From Paraburkholderia sp. UYCP14C (GTDB lineage Bacteria > Pseudomonadota > Gammaproteobacteria > Burkholderiales > Burkholderiaceae): a DNA stretch of 64,000 bases. The stretch covers positions 1 to 64,000 of the forward strand of contig NZ_SELS01000036.1 of assembly GCF_004197395.1 (NCBI RefSeq), in the 5' to 3' direction. Shown piece by piece: positions 27,246 to 36,653 of this stretch. Each line of letters starts with the position of its first letter. The stretch's first letter is position 1. Below the pieces are notes generated by a model. The model did no database searches, was not told the DNA's origin, and saw only the letters and a program-made list of their open reading frames with translations. The position numbers were made by a program, and so were the translations under genes.

Positions 27246-27983
27246 TCAATGCGCGAGAATCTCCATCGCACTTTTTTTCAATTCCAGGAAGCGCGGTTCG
27301 AAAGCGACCTGCGGGGTACGGGGCCTTTCCAGTTCGATAGGTACGTCGAGTGCAACCCGTCCCGGTCGCGCTGAAAGCACAACAAGGCGCGTACCGAGAA
27401 AGATCGCTTCGTCGATGTCATGAGTGATGAAGACGACCGTGCAGTGGAGTTGCTCCCACAGCGCGGTCAAAAACGTCTGCATGGAACTACGCGTTTGCGC
27501 ATCCAGTGCGCCGAAAGGCTCGTCCATCAGCAGCACCTTCGGCTTCATCACGAGCGCCCGGGCGATCGCCACGCGCTGTTGCATGCCTCCCGAAAGCTCA
27601 TAGGGCTTGTGCCGGGCGAAAGACTCCAGACCGATGATCCGGAGAATGTCCGCCGAATCCTTGTGCCGTTGTGCCTTCGGCACCGAATGCAGTGACTGCC
27701 CGAACTCGATGTTTTCTTCCACGCTGAGCCACGGAAACAATCCGGCCTGCTGGAACACCACGACACGATCGGCCCCGGGCTGGTCTTTAATCTCGCCATC
27801 GATATAAATATTGCCGCGCGTGGGCGAGGTCAGACCGGCGAGCAAATGCAGCAAGGTCGTCTTTCCGCAGCCCGAGGCACCGAGCACAGTGATGAATTCT
27901 CCGCCCCGGAACTGCAGGTTGATGTTCTCGAGTGCCGATGTGGCGCCGAATGTCTTGTACAGTGAATCGATGACGATGTTCAA
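27246..27983 (-). CDS. tauB: Taurine/aliphatic-sulfonate ABC transporter ATPase
   Basis: A 245-residue ATPase of the TauB/SsuB group. Walker A is GASGCGKTT near residue 35, the Q-loop FQQAGLFPW follows, the signature is [15 protein letters not shown], Walker B is [11 protein letters not shown] and the switch histidine sits in FITHDIDEA. It powers sulfonate uptake at the inner membrane. It is the last gene of tauC-tauA-tauB, 36 bases after tauA. The permease and binding protein, MocR regulator and xsc nearby point to taurine rather than general sulfonate scavenging. Confidence 0.9.
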   Translation of the reverse strand: MNIVIDSLYKTFGATSALENINLQFRGGEFITVLGASGCGKTTLLHLLAGLTSPTRGNIYIDGEIKDQPGADRVVVFQQAGLFPWLSVEENIEFGQSLHSVPKAQRHKDSADILRIIGLESFARHKPYELSGGMQQRVAIARALVMKPKVLLMDEPFGALDAQTRSSMQTFLTALWEQLHCTVVFITHDIDEAIFLGTRLVVLSARPGRVALDVPIELERPRTPQVAFEPRFLELKKSAMEILAH

Positions 27984-28019
27984 GTTCGTCTCCTGCGTGA
28001 CAGTCAGACAGTCAATGGT

Positions 28020-29039
28020 TCAATGCGCCAAATGTTTCGAGTACTGTGGCGCGACGTTGTTGTCGAAACTCGCTGGCACACTCGGAATGCGGCCTATCGA
28101 GTTGAGCACCTTGGCCGTGTTCACCAGAGTCAGGTACGTGGCGGACGTTTTGACGCCGGCGTCGAGGCCCATTACTTTCGGCGTGGACTGGTCCGCGCCC
28201 GAAAACAGCTCATAACCGGCGAGTTCGCTCGTCGCGACGGGCACCGTCACCCCGGTTGCTTTCGCCATCTCGGCAAGCGCCTTGTCGCGCTCCTTCATCG
28301 TCACCTGATAGCCCTGGTCGAGCGCGGAGACAAAACCGCGGACCAGGTCCGGATGCGCCTTCGCCCACTCGGAGTTGGCAATACAGACGTTGTAGCTCGA
28401 AGCTTCGCGCGGCAAATCGCCGTCCGTCTTGATCGCGTTGCCGCCAGCCGCGCGTAGAGCGCTGAATACCGGATCCCAGACGATTGCCGCGTCGATCGCA
28501 CCGGTCACCCAGGAAGTGCGCATCTGCGGGGGCGCCATATTAATCTGCGTGACAGAGTCATATGGCACATGCGCGGCCGCCAGGAAGGTCGCCAGTTCGA
28601 ACGAGGCCTGCGAGCCGGCAACGATGGCGATCTTCTTGCCCTTCAGGCCCGCGACGTCGTGGATGCCGCTATCCGGCTTGACCACGATTCCGGCCGCATT
28701 GGTATATCGCTCCTGGTTGTACACGATGGTCATCGGCAGGCCCTGTGCAATCGCGGTGACGAGCGGTGGAACGCCAAGGCCGCACATGAACGTGAGACTG
28801 TTCGATGCCAATGCACTCATTGCCGCCGGCCCCGAACTGAAGAGCTTGTACTGGACATCGGCGTTCATCTGCTTTTCGAACATATGCTCGGCCATCGACA
28901 CCATGTACGGATCGGCGCCGTTATCCTCGTAGCCGATGATCACCTCGGGCTTGCTCTGCGAATAAACCGCGCCGGGAATCAGACAGCTACCGGCAAGCAC
29001 CGCTGCGCTCACGCCATAGACCCATTGCATCTTTTTCAT
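28020..29039 (-). CDS. tauA: Taurine ABC transporter substrate-binding protein
   Basis: This 339-residue periplasmic binding protein starts with a signal peptide (MKKMQWVYGVSAAVLAGSCL, cleavage probably near VYSQ). The mature part follows the TauA/SsuA fold: EVIIGYEDNGADPYMVSMAE, YKLFSSGPAAMSALASNSL, LKGKKIAIVAGSQASFEL, VTGAIDAAIVWDPVFSAL. The tryptophan in the last motif commonly lines the sulfonate pocket. GGAGACG precedes the start. It lies between tauC and tauB in one transcript. It should bind taurine, possibly other C2 sulfonates. Confidence 0.9.
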   Translation of the reverse strand: MKKMQWVYGVSAAVLAGSCLIPGAVYSQSKPEVIIGYEDNGADPYMVSMAEHMFEKQMNADVQYKLFSSGPAAMSALASNSLTFMCGLGVPPLVTAIAQGLPMTIVYNQERYTNAAGIVVKPDSGIHDVAGLKGKKIAIVAGSQASFELATFLAAAHVPYDSVTQINMAPPQMRTSWVTGAIDAAIVWDPVFSALRAAGGNAIKTDGDLPREASSYNVCIANSEWAKAHPDLVRGFVSALDQGYQVTMKERDKALAEMAKATGVTVPVATSELAGYELFSGADQSTPKVMGLDAGVKTSATYLTLVNTAKVLNSIGRIPSVPASFDNNVAPQYSKHLAH

Positions 29040-29063
29040 TTTTCGTCTCCTCGGATCACCCGA

Positions 29064-29915
29064 TTAGTTATGTCCGCGCCAGGGAACGACCAAATTTTCG
29101 ATCTTGCGAATCACGAGCTCCATTCCATACCCGATCAAGCCGATGATCACGATGCCGACGATCACGATGGCAACCTGCAAGGCCTGTCCGGCGAACTGCA
29201 CGAGCCAGCCGAGCCCGCTGCTCGCCGCGATCAGTTCCGCGGCAACGAGACACGTCCACGCCACGCCGATACCCACGCGCATTGCGGTGAAGATCTCCGG
29301 CATCGCCGAGGGCAGCACGACCTTGCGAAAGATTTGCGCGTTGGTCGCGCCGAGCGTGCGAGCAACTTCGATGCGCAGCGGCGGCGTGCTTTTCACGCCC
29401 GACATCGTGCCGATGATGATGACGGGAATCGTGCCGACCAGAATCAGAATGGCCTTGGGCAATTCGCCGATACCGAACCACACCACCAGCAGCGGAATGT
29501 AAGCGAGCGGCGGAACCGGGCGGACGAACTGAAGCAGCGGATCGATGATGTCGAACACGATCTTGTTACGTGACATCAGCAGCCCGATAGGTACGCCGAT
29601 CGCAATCGCGCCCACAAAACCAATGACGATGCGAAAGCAACTGATCAGGATGTCGCTGACAAGCGACTGGCCGCCGTATCCGTTATGGACGATTTCGACG
29701 AAGGCCTGCCACACCGCCACCGGCGAGGGCAACGCGAACGCTGGAAAGACGCCCGCCATCGATACCGCCTGCCAAAGCGCGACGCATATTACGAGCACGG
29801 CAGTGGTCAACCAGTAGGAATTCAATTTCCCGTGGCCGCGGCGGATCTTGATCACTGGCTCGATCGCCGGGTCCGCGGAATGCTTCATCGTCTTTAGTCT
29901 GGGTAAGGCTCTCAC
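29064..29915 (-). CDS. tauC: Taurine ABC transporter permease
   Basis: About 283 residues from a GTG at 29915, chosen because TTGAGGAGACGGCG lies right before it; the frame is open to 30020 but the extra residues are unlike permeases. A later ATG at 29888 is possible. Six membrane helices begin at about residue 32 (WLTTAVLVICVALWQAVSMA). The EAA loop that contacts the ATPase is VARTLGATNAQIFRKVVLPS. It forms the inner-membrane channel for taurine with TauB. It heads the operon, which is an unusual order (tauC-tauA-tauB), and is divergent from tauR. Confidence 0.88.
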   Translation of the reverse strand: MRALPRLKTMKHSADPAIEPVIKIRRGHGKLNSYWLTTAVLVICVALWQAVSMAGVFPAFALPSPVAVWQAFVEIVHNGYGGQSLVSDILISCFRIVIGFVGAIAIGVPIGLLMSRNKIVFDIIDPLLQFVRPVPPLAYIPLLVVWFGIGELPKAILILVGTIPVIIIGTMSGVKSTPPLRIEVARTLGATNAQIFRKVVLPSAMPEIFTAMRVGIGVAWTCLVAAELIAASSGLGWLVQFAGQALQVAIVIVGIVIIGLIGYGMELVIRKIENLVVPWRGHN

Positions 29916-30050
29916 CGCCGTCTCCTCAAGTTGAAAAACAATGCGCACGCCAGCGAACGCCCGTCGTCGCCCCATTCGCGCCCGCACTGCACGCGTGGCG
30001 CAAGGATGACGGCAATCCACTACCTTTGGGCAGTGCGAAGTTTCGCGTCC

Positions 30051-30062
30051 GGTTCTGGAACC
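30051..30062. promoter_or_regulatory. Perfect 12-base palindrome in the tauC-tauR control region
   Basis: GGTTCTGGAACC is fully self-complementary and lies about 135 bases before the tauC start and 480 before tauR. A possible -10-like TATAGT (30076-30081) follows on the plus strand. It is a candidate operator for TauR or another regulator. The 624-base stretch 29916-30539 otherwise has no supported gene. Confidence 0.4.
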
Positions 30063-30539
30063 ATGTCAAATCAAGTATAGTCAGCGGCTACCTGGGGGAA
30101 TTTTTGGATTCTTTTTGTTCGCACTCGCAAACTCGCCCGTTGAGTCAAGGATTCTCAATCAATAAGTCGGCGGGTAGTACCAGGCGGGAAGTTCCTATGG
30201 GGCCAGTGCCGGATGCGCGTTGCCTGCCGGTTTCCCTTGGCGGCACAGGCACCCCTCGATCAGATTTCCTCCGATTATTTGAATCGCGCGCGCTCGAAGC
30301 CCCAATGCCCACCCAGCGGTGGGACAGCGGCGCAGCAAGGCCCTGGCGAGCGCGCGCATGCCGAATTTCTTCCCACAAGTGCAGTGCTGACTGTCTCGTG
30401 GCGAACCGTTGCTCCGAAATACACCTAATCGACTCGGACGGCCGGTGTTGAATATCGTGTGTCGATTGACTGGCCGATCTAGCCGATACCCGGCCGCTCG
30501 AATGTCCTCTCACCGCCGCGATCAATCACAGGAGCAAGC

Positions 30540-32090
30540 ATGCCGACCCGTACCCCGTCCGCCCTTTGGGCACAGCAATTCCGACGGCCATCGGAGTCGA
30601 AGACAAGTCTGCAGCATCAGATCCGCGAGATGCTGGTTGCCTCCATCCTCGACGGGCAGTTGCCCCCGGACTCCGCCTTGCCTTCGAGCCGTGAACTGGC
30701 CGAGCAGCTTGGCGTGGCACGCAATACCGTCGTGCTCGCCTACCAGATGCTCGTCGAGGAAGGCTATCTGGTCTCGCGCGAGCGCAGCGGCCACTTCGTC
30801 AACCCCGCGATGCTGGAGGGCCTGCACGGCGTAACCGTGCAACAGCGCGTTCAACAGCGCGTGCAGCAGCCCGACGTCGTCGAGCCCCATGGCGCTCAGT
30901 CGGCGGCCGCGCCCGCATGGAATCTGCGCATCGTGCGCCCGCCCTCTGCGCAGCGCAACATCGTCAAGCCCGCCAATTGGCAGAACTACCCTTATCCGTT
31001 CATCTACGGGCAGTTCGATCAATCGCTCTTTCCGACCAACGATTGGCGGGAGTGCTGCCTGAAGGCGCTCTCGATCATGGAGATCCGCAACTGGGCGCCC
31101 GACCTGATCGAACGCGATGACGAGTCGCTGATCCAGCAGATCCGCACGCGTGTGCTGCCGCGGCGCGGCGTGTTCGCGATGCCCGAGGAGATCATCATCA
31201 CGAACGGCTGCCAGCAGGCGCTCTATCTCATCGCCGACCTGCTCTGCGGCAAAAACACGACAGTCGGCTTCGAGAATCCGGGATATCCCGATGCACGCAA
31301 CATCTTCGTAAATCGCAACGCGCAGCTGCTCGAACTGCCGATCGACGACGAAGGGATCGATCCGGTAGGGCTTCGCGACTCGCTTGCACGCTGCGATTAC
31401 GTGTTCGTCACACCGAGCCACCAGTGCCCGACCACGGCCACCATGCCCATCGCTCGCCGCCAGGCGCTGCTCGAACTCGCCCAGCAACACGACTTCGTCA
31501 TCATCGAAGACGACTACGAGAGCGAAAACACCTTCTCCGGCACGCCGCATCCGGCCTTGAAGAGCCTCGACACGGCTGATCGCGTGATCTACGTCGGCAG
31601 CCTTTCGAAGACATTCGCCCCCGGCCTGCGTCTCGGTTACGTGGTCGGCCCGCAAGAGCTCGTGCGCGAGCTGCGCGCGCTGCGCCGCCTGATGGTCCGG
31701 CACCCTGTGGCCTATATCCAGCGCGCGTTCGCGACGTTCCTCGCGCTCGGACACCACGACGCGCTCCTGCGCAGGCTCGCGCATGCCTATAAGGAGCGCG
31801 CCGGCGCGTTGATGGCGGCGCTCGACACCCATCTGCCCGAAGTGCGTTACGTACCGATCGGCGGCGGTGCGTCGTGCTGGGTTCAAGGGCCGACGTGGCT
31901 AGACTCCGCGCGCCTTGCGGATGATGCGCGCGAGGCCGGCATTCTGATCGAGCCCGGCGGCGTCTTCTTCGCCGACGAGGCCGAACACAGCCCCTGGTTC
32001 CGTATGGGATTCTCCGCCATCAAGCTCGAGAAAATCGAACCCGGTGTGCGTGCGCTCGCCGAGGTCGTGCGCAAGCAGCGGCCCGCCTGA
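30540..32090 (+). CDS. tauR: MocR/GntR-family regulator with aminotransferase domain
   Basis: This 516-residue protein has a GntR winged helix at residues 20-90 (SSRELAEQLGVARNTVVLAY) and a fold-type I aminotransferase-like domain from about residue 140. The PLP lysine is K357 in GSLSKTFAPGLRLGY. TauR proteins of this build activate taurine catabolic genes in the presence of taurine and PLP. Position next to tauC and upstream of xsc fits. AGGAG lies six bases before the start. The linker contains a perfect short repeat, VQQRVQQRVQQ, at residues 101-111. Confidence 0.9.
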   Translation: MPTRTPSALWAQQFRRPSESKTSLQHQIREMLVASILDGQLPPDSALPSSRELAEQLGVARNTVVLAYQMLVEEGYLVSRERSGHFVNPAMLEGLHGVTVQQRVQQRVQQPDVVEPHGAQSAAAPAWNLRIVRPPSAQRNIVKPANWQNYPYPFIYGQFDQSLFPTNDWRECCLKALSIMEIRNWAPDLIERDDESLIQQIRTRVLPRRGVFAMPEEIIITNGCQQALYLIADLLCGKNTTVGFENPGYPDARNIFVNRNAQLLELPIDDEGIDPVGLRDSLARCDYVFVTPSHQCPTTATMPIARRQALLELAQQHDFVIIEDDYESENTFSGTPHPALKSLDTADRVIYVGSLSKTFAPGLRLGYVVGPQELVRELRALRRLMVRHPVAYIQRAFATFLALGHHDALLRRLAHAYKERAGALMAALDTHLPEVRYVPIGGGASCWVQGPTWLDSARLADDAREAGILIEPGGVFFADEAEHSPWFRMGFSAIKLEKIEPGVRALAEVVRKQRPA

Positions 32091-32241
32091 GTCTGTCCGG
32101 AACTGCCCGGGCGCTGGCCCAGGCGAAAGCTCCGCACTGGTGCTACCGCCTGCGACAGCCAAACCCTAACGTGTCGACATACCGTGCCGCGCGCGAGTTC
32201 TCGCGCACCGGACGACACCGTCTTTTCCACTGGAGACACGT

Positions 32242-32646
32242 ATGGCAGACACGCTCAGCGCCCAACCCGCCGTCACGGCCGACACGCTCGCCGCCTTTTC
32301 CGACGCATTCAACAACCATGATGCCGCCGCGCTGATGGGGTTCATGACCCATGACTGCGTGTTCGACGCGGCCGGTGGCCCCGAGGTGTATGGCACCCGC
32401 TTCGTCGGGCGTGAGGCGGTGCGCGCCGCTTTCGAAGCGGTCTTTCGCAGCTTCCCTGATGCCCACTGGGGCGCCGGCCGCCATTACGTCGCCGGCGATC
32501 GTGGCGTATCCGAATGGGTGTTTACCGGCACGCATGCCGAAGGCTGGCGCATCGAAGCTGAAGGCTGTGATCTGTTCGAATTCCGCGACGGCCTGATCGC
32601 TGTGAAGCGCGCGTTCCGCAAGGAGCGCCCGAAGCAGCCCGCTTGA
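32242..32646 (+). CDS. NTF2/SnoaL-like protein, candidate taurine dehydrogenase small subunit
   Basis: This 134-residue protein has a SnoaL-like cone: AFSDAFNNHDAAALMGFMTH, DCVFDAAGGPEVYG, GREAVRAAFEAVFRSFPDAH, VSEWVFTGTHAEGWRIEAEG, CDLFEFRDGLIAVKRAFRK. GGAG lies before the start. It sits between tauR and xsc. The small subunit of taurine dehydrogenase (TauX) is, to my knowledge, of this small size class, so this is a TauX candidate partnering the FAD protein at 41128-42540. That pairing is inference; alternatively it is a free-standing isomerase or binding protein. Confidence 0.7.
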   Translation: MADTLSAQPAVTADTLAAFSDAFNNHDAAALMGFMTHDCVFDAAGGPEVYGTRFVGREAVRAAFEAVFRSFPDAHWGAGRHYVAGDRGVSEWVFTGTHAEGWRIEAEGCDLFEFRDGLIAVKRAFRKERPKQPA

Positions 32647-32805
32647 GCCGAATGTATCGGCGCATCCGCGCGGTAGCGTTTTGAAACGAAACGTTCCATT
32701 CCATTTCAGATTCATCCATCAAGGACGGAATCCCTTGACCCGCATTGGACGCCGAATAGCATTCAAAGCACGGCATTCCGTCAAACGACAAACCGGAGAC
32801 AGTAG

Positions 32806-34617
32806 ATGAGCGAAAAGACCCCAACCCAGACGGCCAGCGGCCCCCAGGACATGACCCCGTCCGAAGCCTTTGTCGAGACCCTCGTGGCCAACGGCGTGAC
32901 TGACATGTTCGGCATCATGGGCTCCGCGTTCATGGATGCGATGGACATCTTCGCGCCCGCCGGCATTCGCCTCATTCCTGTCGTTCACGAACAGGGCGCG
33001 GCGCACATGGCCGACGGCTATTCGCGCGTATCGGGCCGCCACGGCGTCGTGATCGGTCAGAACGGTCCCGGCATCAGCAACTGCGTGACGGCCATCGCGG
33101 CGGCGTACTGGGCCCACAGTCCGGTCGTGATCGTCACGCCCGAGGCGGGCACGATGGGCATCGGCCTCGGGGGCTTCCAGGAAGCGAATCAGTTGCCGAT
33201 GTTCCAGGAGTTCACGAAGTACCAGGGCCACGTGACGAACCCCGCGCGCATGGCCGAGTACACAGCGCGCTGCTTCGACCGCGCCATGTCCGAAATGGGC
33301 CCGACCCAGCTCAATATTCCGCGCGATTACTTCTACGGCAAGATCAAGGCCGAGATTCCGCAGCCGCGCCGGCTCGACCGGGGCCCCGGCGGCGACGAAA
33401 GCCTGAACGAAGCGGCGGATCTGATCGCCGCCGCGAAGTTTCCCGTCATCATCTCCGGCGGCGGCGTCGTCATGGGCGATGCGATCGAGGAGTGCAAGGC
33501 GCTCGCCGAGCGCCTCGGCGCGCCCGTCGTGAACAGCTACCTGCACAACGATTCGTTCCCGGCGAATCATCCGCTCTGGTGCGGCCCGCTCGGCTACCAG
33601 GGATCGAAGGCCGCGATGAAGCTGATCTCGCGCGCAGACGTCGTGATCGCGCTGGGCTCGCGCCTCGGACCGTTCGGCACGCTGCCGCAACATGGTATGG
33701 ATTACTGGCCAAAAGACGCGAAGATCATCCAGATCGACGCCGATCACAAAATGCTCGGCCTCGTGAAGAAGATCTCGGTGGGCATTTGCGGCGACGCGAA
33801 GGCGTCCGCACAGGCGCTGACCGAGCGCCTCGCGAATCGCACCCTCGCGAGCGACGCCACGCGCGCCGAGCGCGCCGACCAGATCGCCACCGAAAAGGCC
33901 GGGTGGGAAAAAGAACTCGACTCGTGGACGCACGAGCGCGACGCCTACAGCCTCGACATGATCGAAGAGCAGAAGCACGAGCGCACGCCTACCGGCGGCG
34001 AGTATCTGCATCCGCGCCAGGTGCTGCGCGAACTCGAGAAGGCGATGCCCGAGGATGTCATGGTGTCGACCGACATCGGCAACATCAACTCCGTCGCGAA
34101 CAGCTATCTGCGCTTTAACAAGCCGCGCAGCTTCTTCGCCGCGATGAGCTGGGGCAACTGCGGCTATGCGTTCCCGACCATCATGGGCGCGAAGGTGGCC
34201 GCGCCCCACCGCCCCGCGATCTCGTATGCGGGCGACGGCGCCTGGGGCATGAGCCTCATGGAAACGCTCACTTGCGTGCGCCACAACATTCCGGTGACGG
34301 CCGTCGTTTTCCATAACCGCCAGTGGGGCGCGGAGAAGAAGAACCAGGTGGACTTCTACGATCGCCGCTTCGTGGCGGGCGAGCTGGAAAGCCCGAGCTT
34401 CGCCGGCATCGCGAAGGCGATGGGCGCGCAAGGCATCGTCGTGGACAGGTTGGAGGACGTGGGCCCTGCGCTCAAGCGCGCGATCGATCTGCAGATGAAC
34501 CAGGGCAAGACGACCATCGTCGAGATCATGTGCACGCGCGAACTCGGCGATCCGTTCCGCCGCGACGCGCTCTCGAAGCCCGTGCGCCTGCTCGACAAGT
34601 ACAAGGACTTCGTCTGA
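32806..34617 (+). CDS. xsc: Sulfoacetaldehyde acetyltransferase
   Basis: This 603-residue thiamine-diphosphate enzyme converts sulfoacetaldehyde and phosphate to acetyl phosphate and sulfite. The PYR domain holds the catalytic glutamate E62 in VVHEQGAAHMADGYSRVSG. The central domain spans about residues 200-345. The PP domain has the cofactor motif GDGAWGMSLMETL near residue 475 and then FHNRQWGAEKKNQ, typical of Xsc rather than acetolactate synthase. GGAGACAGTAG precedes the start. It is the shared hub for taurine, isethionate and sulfoacetate routes encoded on either side, and is followed by pta. Confidence 0.95.
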   Translation: MSEKTPTQTASGPQDMTPSEAFVETLVANGVTDMFGIMGSAFMDAMDIFAPAGIRLIPVVHEQGAAHMADGYSRVSGRHGVVIGQNGPGISNCVTAIAAAYWAHSPVVIVTPEAGTMGIGLGGFQEANQLPMFQEFTKYQGHVTNPARMAEYTARCFDRAMSEMGPTQLNIPRDYFYGKIKAEIPQPRRLDRGPGGDESLNEAADLIAAAKFPVIISGGGVVMGDAIEECKALAERLGAPVVNSYLHNDSFPANHPLWCGPLGYQGSKAAMKLISRADVVIALGSRLGPFGTLPQHGMDYWPKDAKIIQIDADHKMLGLVKKISVGICGDAKASAQALTERLANRTLASDATRAERADQIATEKAGWEKELDSWTHERDAYSLDMIEEQKHERTPTGGEYLHPRQVLRELEKAMPEDVMVSTDIGNINSVANSYLRFNKPRSFFAAMSWGNCGYAFPTIMGAKVAAPHRPAISYAGDGAWGMSLMETLTCVRHNIPVTAVVFHNRQWGAEKKNQVDFYDRRFVAGELESPSFAGIAKAMGAQGIVVDRLEDVGPALKRAIDLQMNQGKTTIVEIMCTRELGDPFRRDALSKPVRLLDKYKDFV

Positions 34618-34784
34618 AGAGACAGCGACAAGCCGCGCGCGCCGTAAGTTGCAGGCCGGCGCACGCGGGTTGGCGCACGCGCCGGCCGCAGGCGGGGCAT
34701 CCGCTTGTGGCCGGTTTTCGTCTGGACGCGCGGTGCGGGCGTGAGTCCATCCGCGAGTCCATCTGTTTGTGAGCCCATGAGACC

Positions 34785-35825
34785 ATGAAAGCCCTGAACC
34801 GTATCGTCGAAAGCGCACGCCTCGCGCCCATGCGCATCGTGCTGTGCGAAGCCGATGACCCACGCGTGCTCGCCGCCGCGGCGCGGGCCAACCAGGAGGG
34901 CATTGCGCGCATCATGCTCGTCGGCGACCCGAGCACCATCCGGACGGCCGCCGCGCGCGAGTCGGTCGACCTCGGCGAAATCACGCTGATTGACCCGCAA
35001 ACCAGCGCATGGCGCACCGCTTTCGCCGACGAACTCGTCGCGTTGCGCGCGAGCAAGGGCATGACGCCCCCGCTTGCATGGGAGCAGGCCGCGAAACCGC
35101 TCGTCTTTGCCAACCTGATGGTGCGTCTCGGCCACGCGGACGGTTCGGTGGCGGGTGCCGTTCACACGAGCGCCGACGTCGTGCGCGCGGCCATCCAGCT
35201 GATCGGCGTGGAGCCGTCGTTCAAGCTCGTGTCGAGCTTTTTCCTGATGATGCTGTGCGAGCCGTTTCATCGCTATAAAGGCGGCCTGATCTTCTCCGAC
35301 TGCGCGCTCGTGGTGGATCCCGACGCCGCGCAACTCGCCGAGATCGCCATGGCCGCCGCCGACAGCGCCCGCAGTCTCCTGATGGAAGAGCCGCGTGTCG
35401 CGATGCTGTCGTTCTCGACGAGCGGCAGCGCCCACCATGCCAACGTGGACAAAGTGATCGAAGCGACCCGGCGCGTGCACGAGCAGCGCCCCGCCCTCTG
35501 CGTGGACGGCGACGTGCAGCTCGACGCGGCGCTCGTCGCGGAGATAGCCGAGCGCAAGATCGAGCATTCACAGTGCGGCGGACACGCGAACGTGCTGGTC
35601 TTCCCGAATCTCGACGCGGGCAATATCGGCTACAAGCTCGCGGAGCGTCTTGGCGGCGCGAAGGCCATCGGCCCGCTGATGCAGGGTCTGAACCGGCCCG
35701 CTAACGATCTCTCGCGTGGCTGCAGCCCCGAGGATATCTATTTCGTGATCGCTACGACGGCGGTCCAGGCGCAGACGGCCCGCCAACGCGACGTTACTGA
35801 CTCGAAGGAACCCCACGCAGCATGA
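34785..35825 (+). CDS. pta: Phosphate acetyltransferase
   Basis: This 346-residue protein has only the catalytic PTA/PTB domain, the short form often paired with xsc. Recognisable pieces are [69 protein letters not shown] and [20 protein letters not shown]. It turns acetyl phosphate from Xsc plus CoA into acetyl-CoA. The stop overlaps the start of the exporter gene by four bases (ATGA), so the two are translationally coupled. Confidence 0.93.
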   Translation: MKALNRIVESARLAPMRIVLCEADDPRVLAAAARANQEGIARIMLVGDPSTIRTAAARESVDLGEITLIDPQTSAWRTAFADELVALRASKGMTPPLAWEQAAKPLVFANLMVRLGHADGSVAGAVHTSADVVRAAIQLIGVEPSFKLVSSFFLMMLCEPFHRYKGGLIFSDCALVVDPDAAQLAEIAMAAADSARSLLMEEPRVAMLSFSTSGSAHHANVDKVIEATRRVHEQRPALCVDGDVQLDAALVAEIAERKIEHSQCGGHANVLVFPNLDAGNIGYKLAERLGGAKAIGPLMQGLNRPANDLSRGCSPEDIYFVIATTAVQAQTARQRDVTDSKEPHAA

Positions 35826-36583
35826 CGCATGAGAAGGTCCTGGTACTGATCGCCGTGATCGGCGCAGCCAGTTATTTTCAGACGATCACGGGCTTCGGCC
35901 TCGGCATGATCGTCATGGGCGCGACGAGCGGCTTCGGGCTCGCGCCTCTCGCAAGCATCGCAACCCTGCTAAGTCTCCTCACGCTCGTGAACAGCGCGAC
36001 GGCGCTGCCCGGCAAGCTCCACCATATCGACTGGCGGGCAGTGGGCGCCGCGGCGCTAGGTGTGCTGCCGTCGGTCGTGGCGGGCGTCCTGGTGCTCGAC
36101 TACCTGAGCGCCTCGGCCTCCGGCACGCTGCAATTGCTGCTCGGCGCCGTCGTGCTGTACGGCGGCCTGAGCGCCGCGCTGCGGCCAGCGCCGCTTGCGC
36201 AACGCTCGGGCGACCGCAGCTTTTTCGTGAGCGGCGTCTGCGGCGGCCTCCTGAGCGGCATGTTCGGCGTGTCCGGGCCGCCGCTCATCTTCCAGTTCTA
36301 TCGCCAGCCGCTCAAGCTGATCGAAATTCGCTGCGCGCTGATCCTTCTCTTCACAGTCACGTCGCTCACGCGCGTGCTGTTCAGCGCCTGGGAGGGCGAA
36401 CTGCCCTCCTCGAGCTGGATCGAGGCTGCGCTCGCCACCCCCGTCGTGATGCTGATGACGCTCGCGGCGCGCCACTATCCGCCGCCGCTCTCTTCCACCA
36501 CGATGCGCAGGCTTGCGTTCGGCGTGCTGACGATCATTGGCGCTTCGCTGGTGCTGTGTGCGGTGAAGGGCCTGATTGATTGA
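35822..36583 (+). CDS. tauE: TauE/SafE-family sulfite exporter
   Basis: A 253-residue inner-membrane protein with eight predicted helices. The family repeats appear as [20 protein letters not shown] near residue 20 and [20 protein letters not shown] near residue 138. Coupled to pta by a four-base overlap, it most likely exports the sulfite released by Xsc. Names such as TauZ or SuyZ are used for functional equivalents. It ends 70 bases from the converging cobT-like gene. Confidence 0.88.
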   Translation: MTHEKVLVLIAVIGAASYFQTITGFGLGMIVMGATSGFGLAPLASIATLLSLLTLVNSATALPGKLHHIDWRAVGAAALGVLPSVVAGVLVLDYLSASASGTLQLLLGAVVLYGGLSAALRPAPLAQRSGDRSFFVSGVCGGLLSGMFGVSGPPLIFQFYRQPLKLIEIRCALILLFTVTSLTRVLFSAWEGELPSSSWIEAALATPVVMLMTLAARHYPPPLSSTTMRRLAFGVLTIIGASLVLCAVKGLID

Positions 36584-36653
36584 GGCGATCTGGGGGCACG
36601 TTGGAGCGCCCGGCGCGGCAATGGATAGCGGCGCGCGGGCGGCGTCGATTGCG

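Noticed and set aside
28569-29573. A 334-codon plus-strand frame over tauA and tauC
   Set aside because: His/Asp/Arg-rich antisense shadow, no start context.
30522-31886. A 454-codon minus-strand frame over tauR
   Set aside because: Shadow of tauR; composition is that of reverse-complemented GC-rich codons.
32719-34863. A 714-codon open frame antisense to xsc
   Set aside because: It is a shadow of a GC-rich gene with strong third-position bias; the product is Arg/Ala/His-rich with no fold, and xsc on the plus strand is certain.
29064-35825. Taurine:pyruvate aminotransferase (tpa)
   Set aside because: The only aminotransferase-like fold is the C-terminal domain of TauR, which carries a GntR winged helix and is a regulator.
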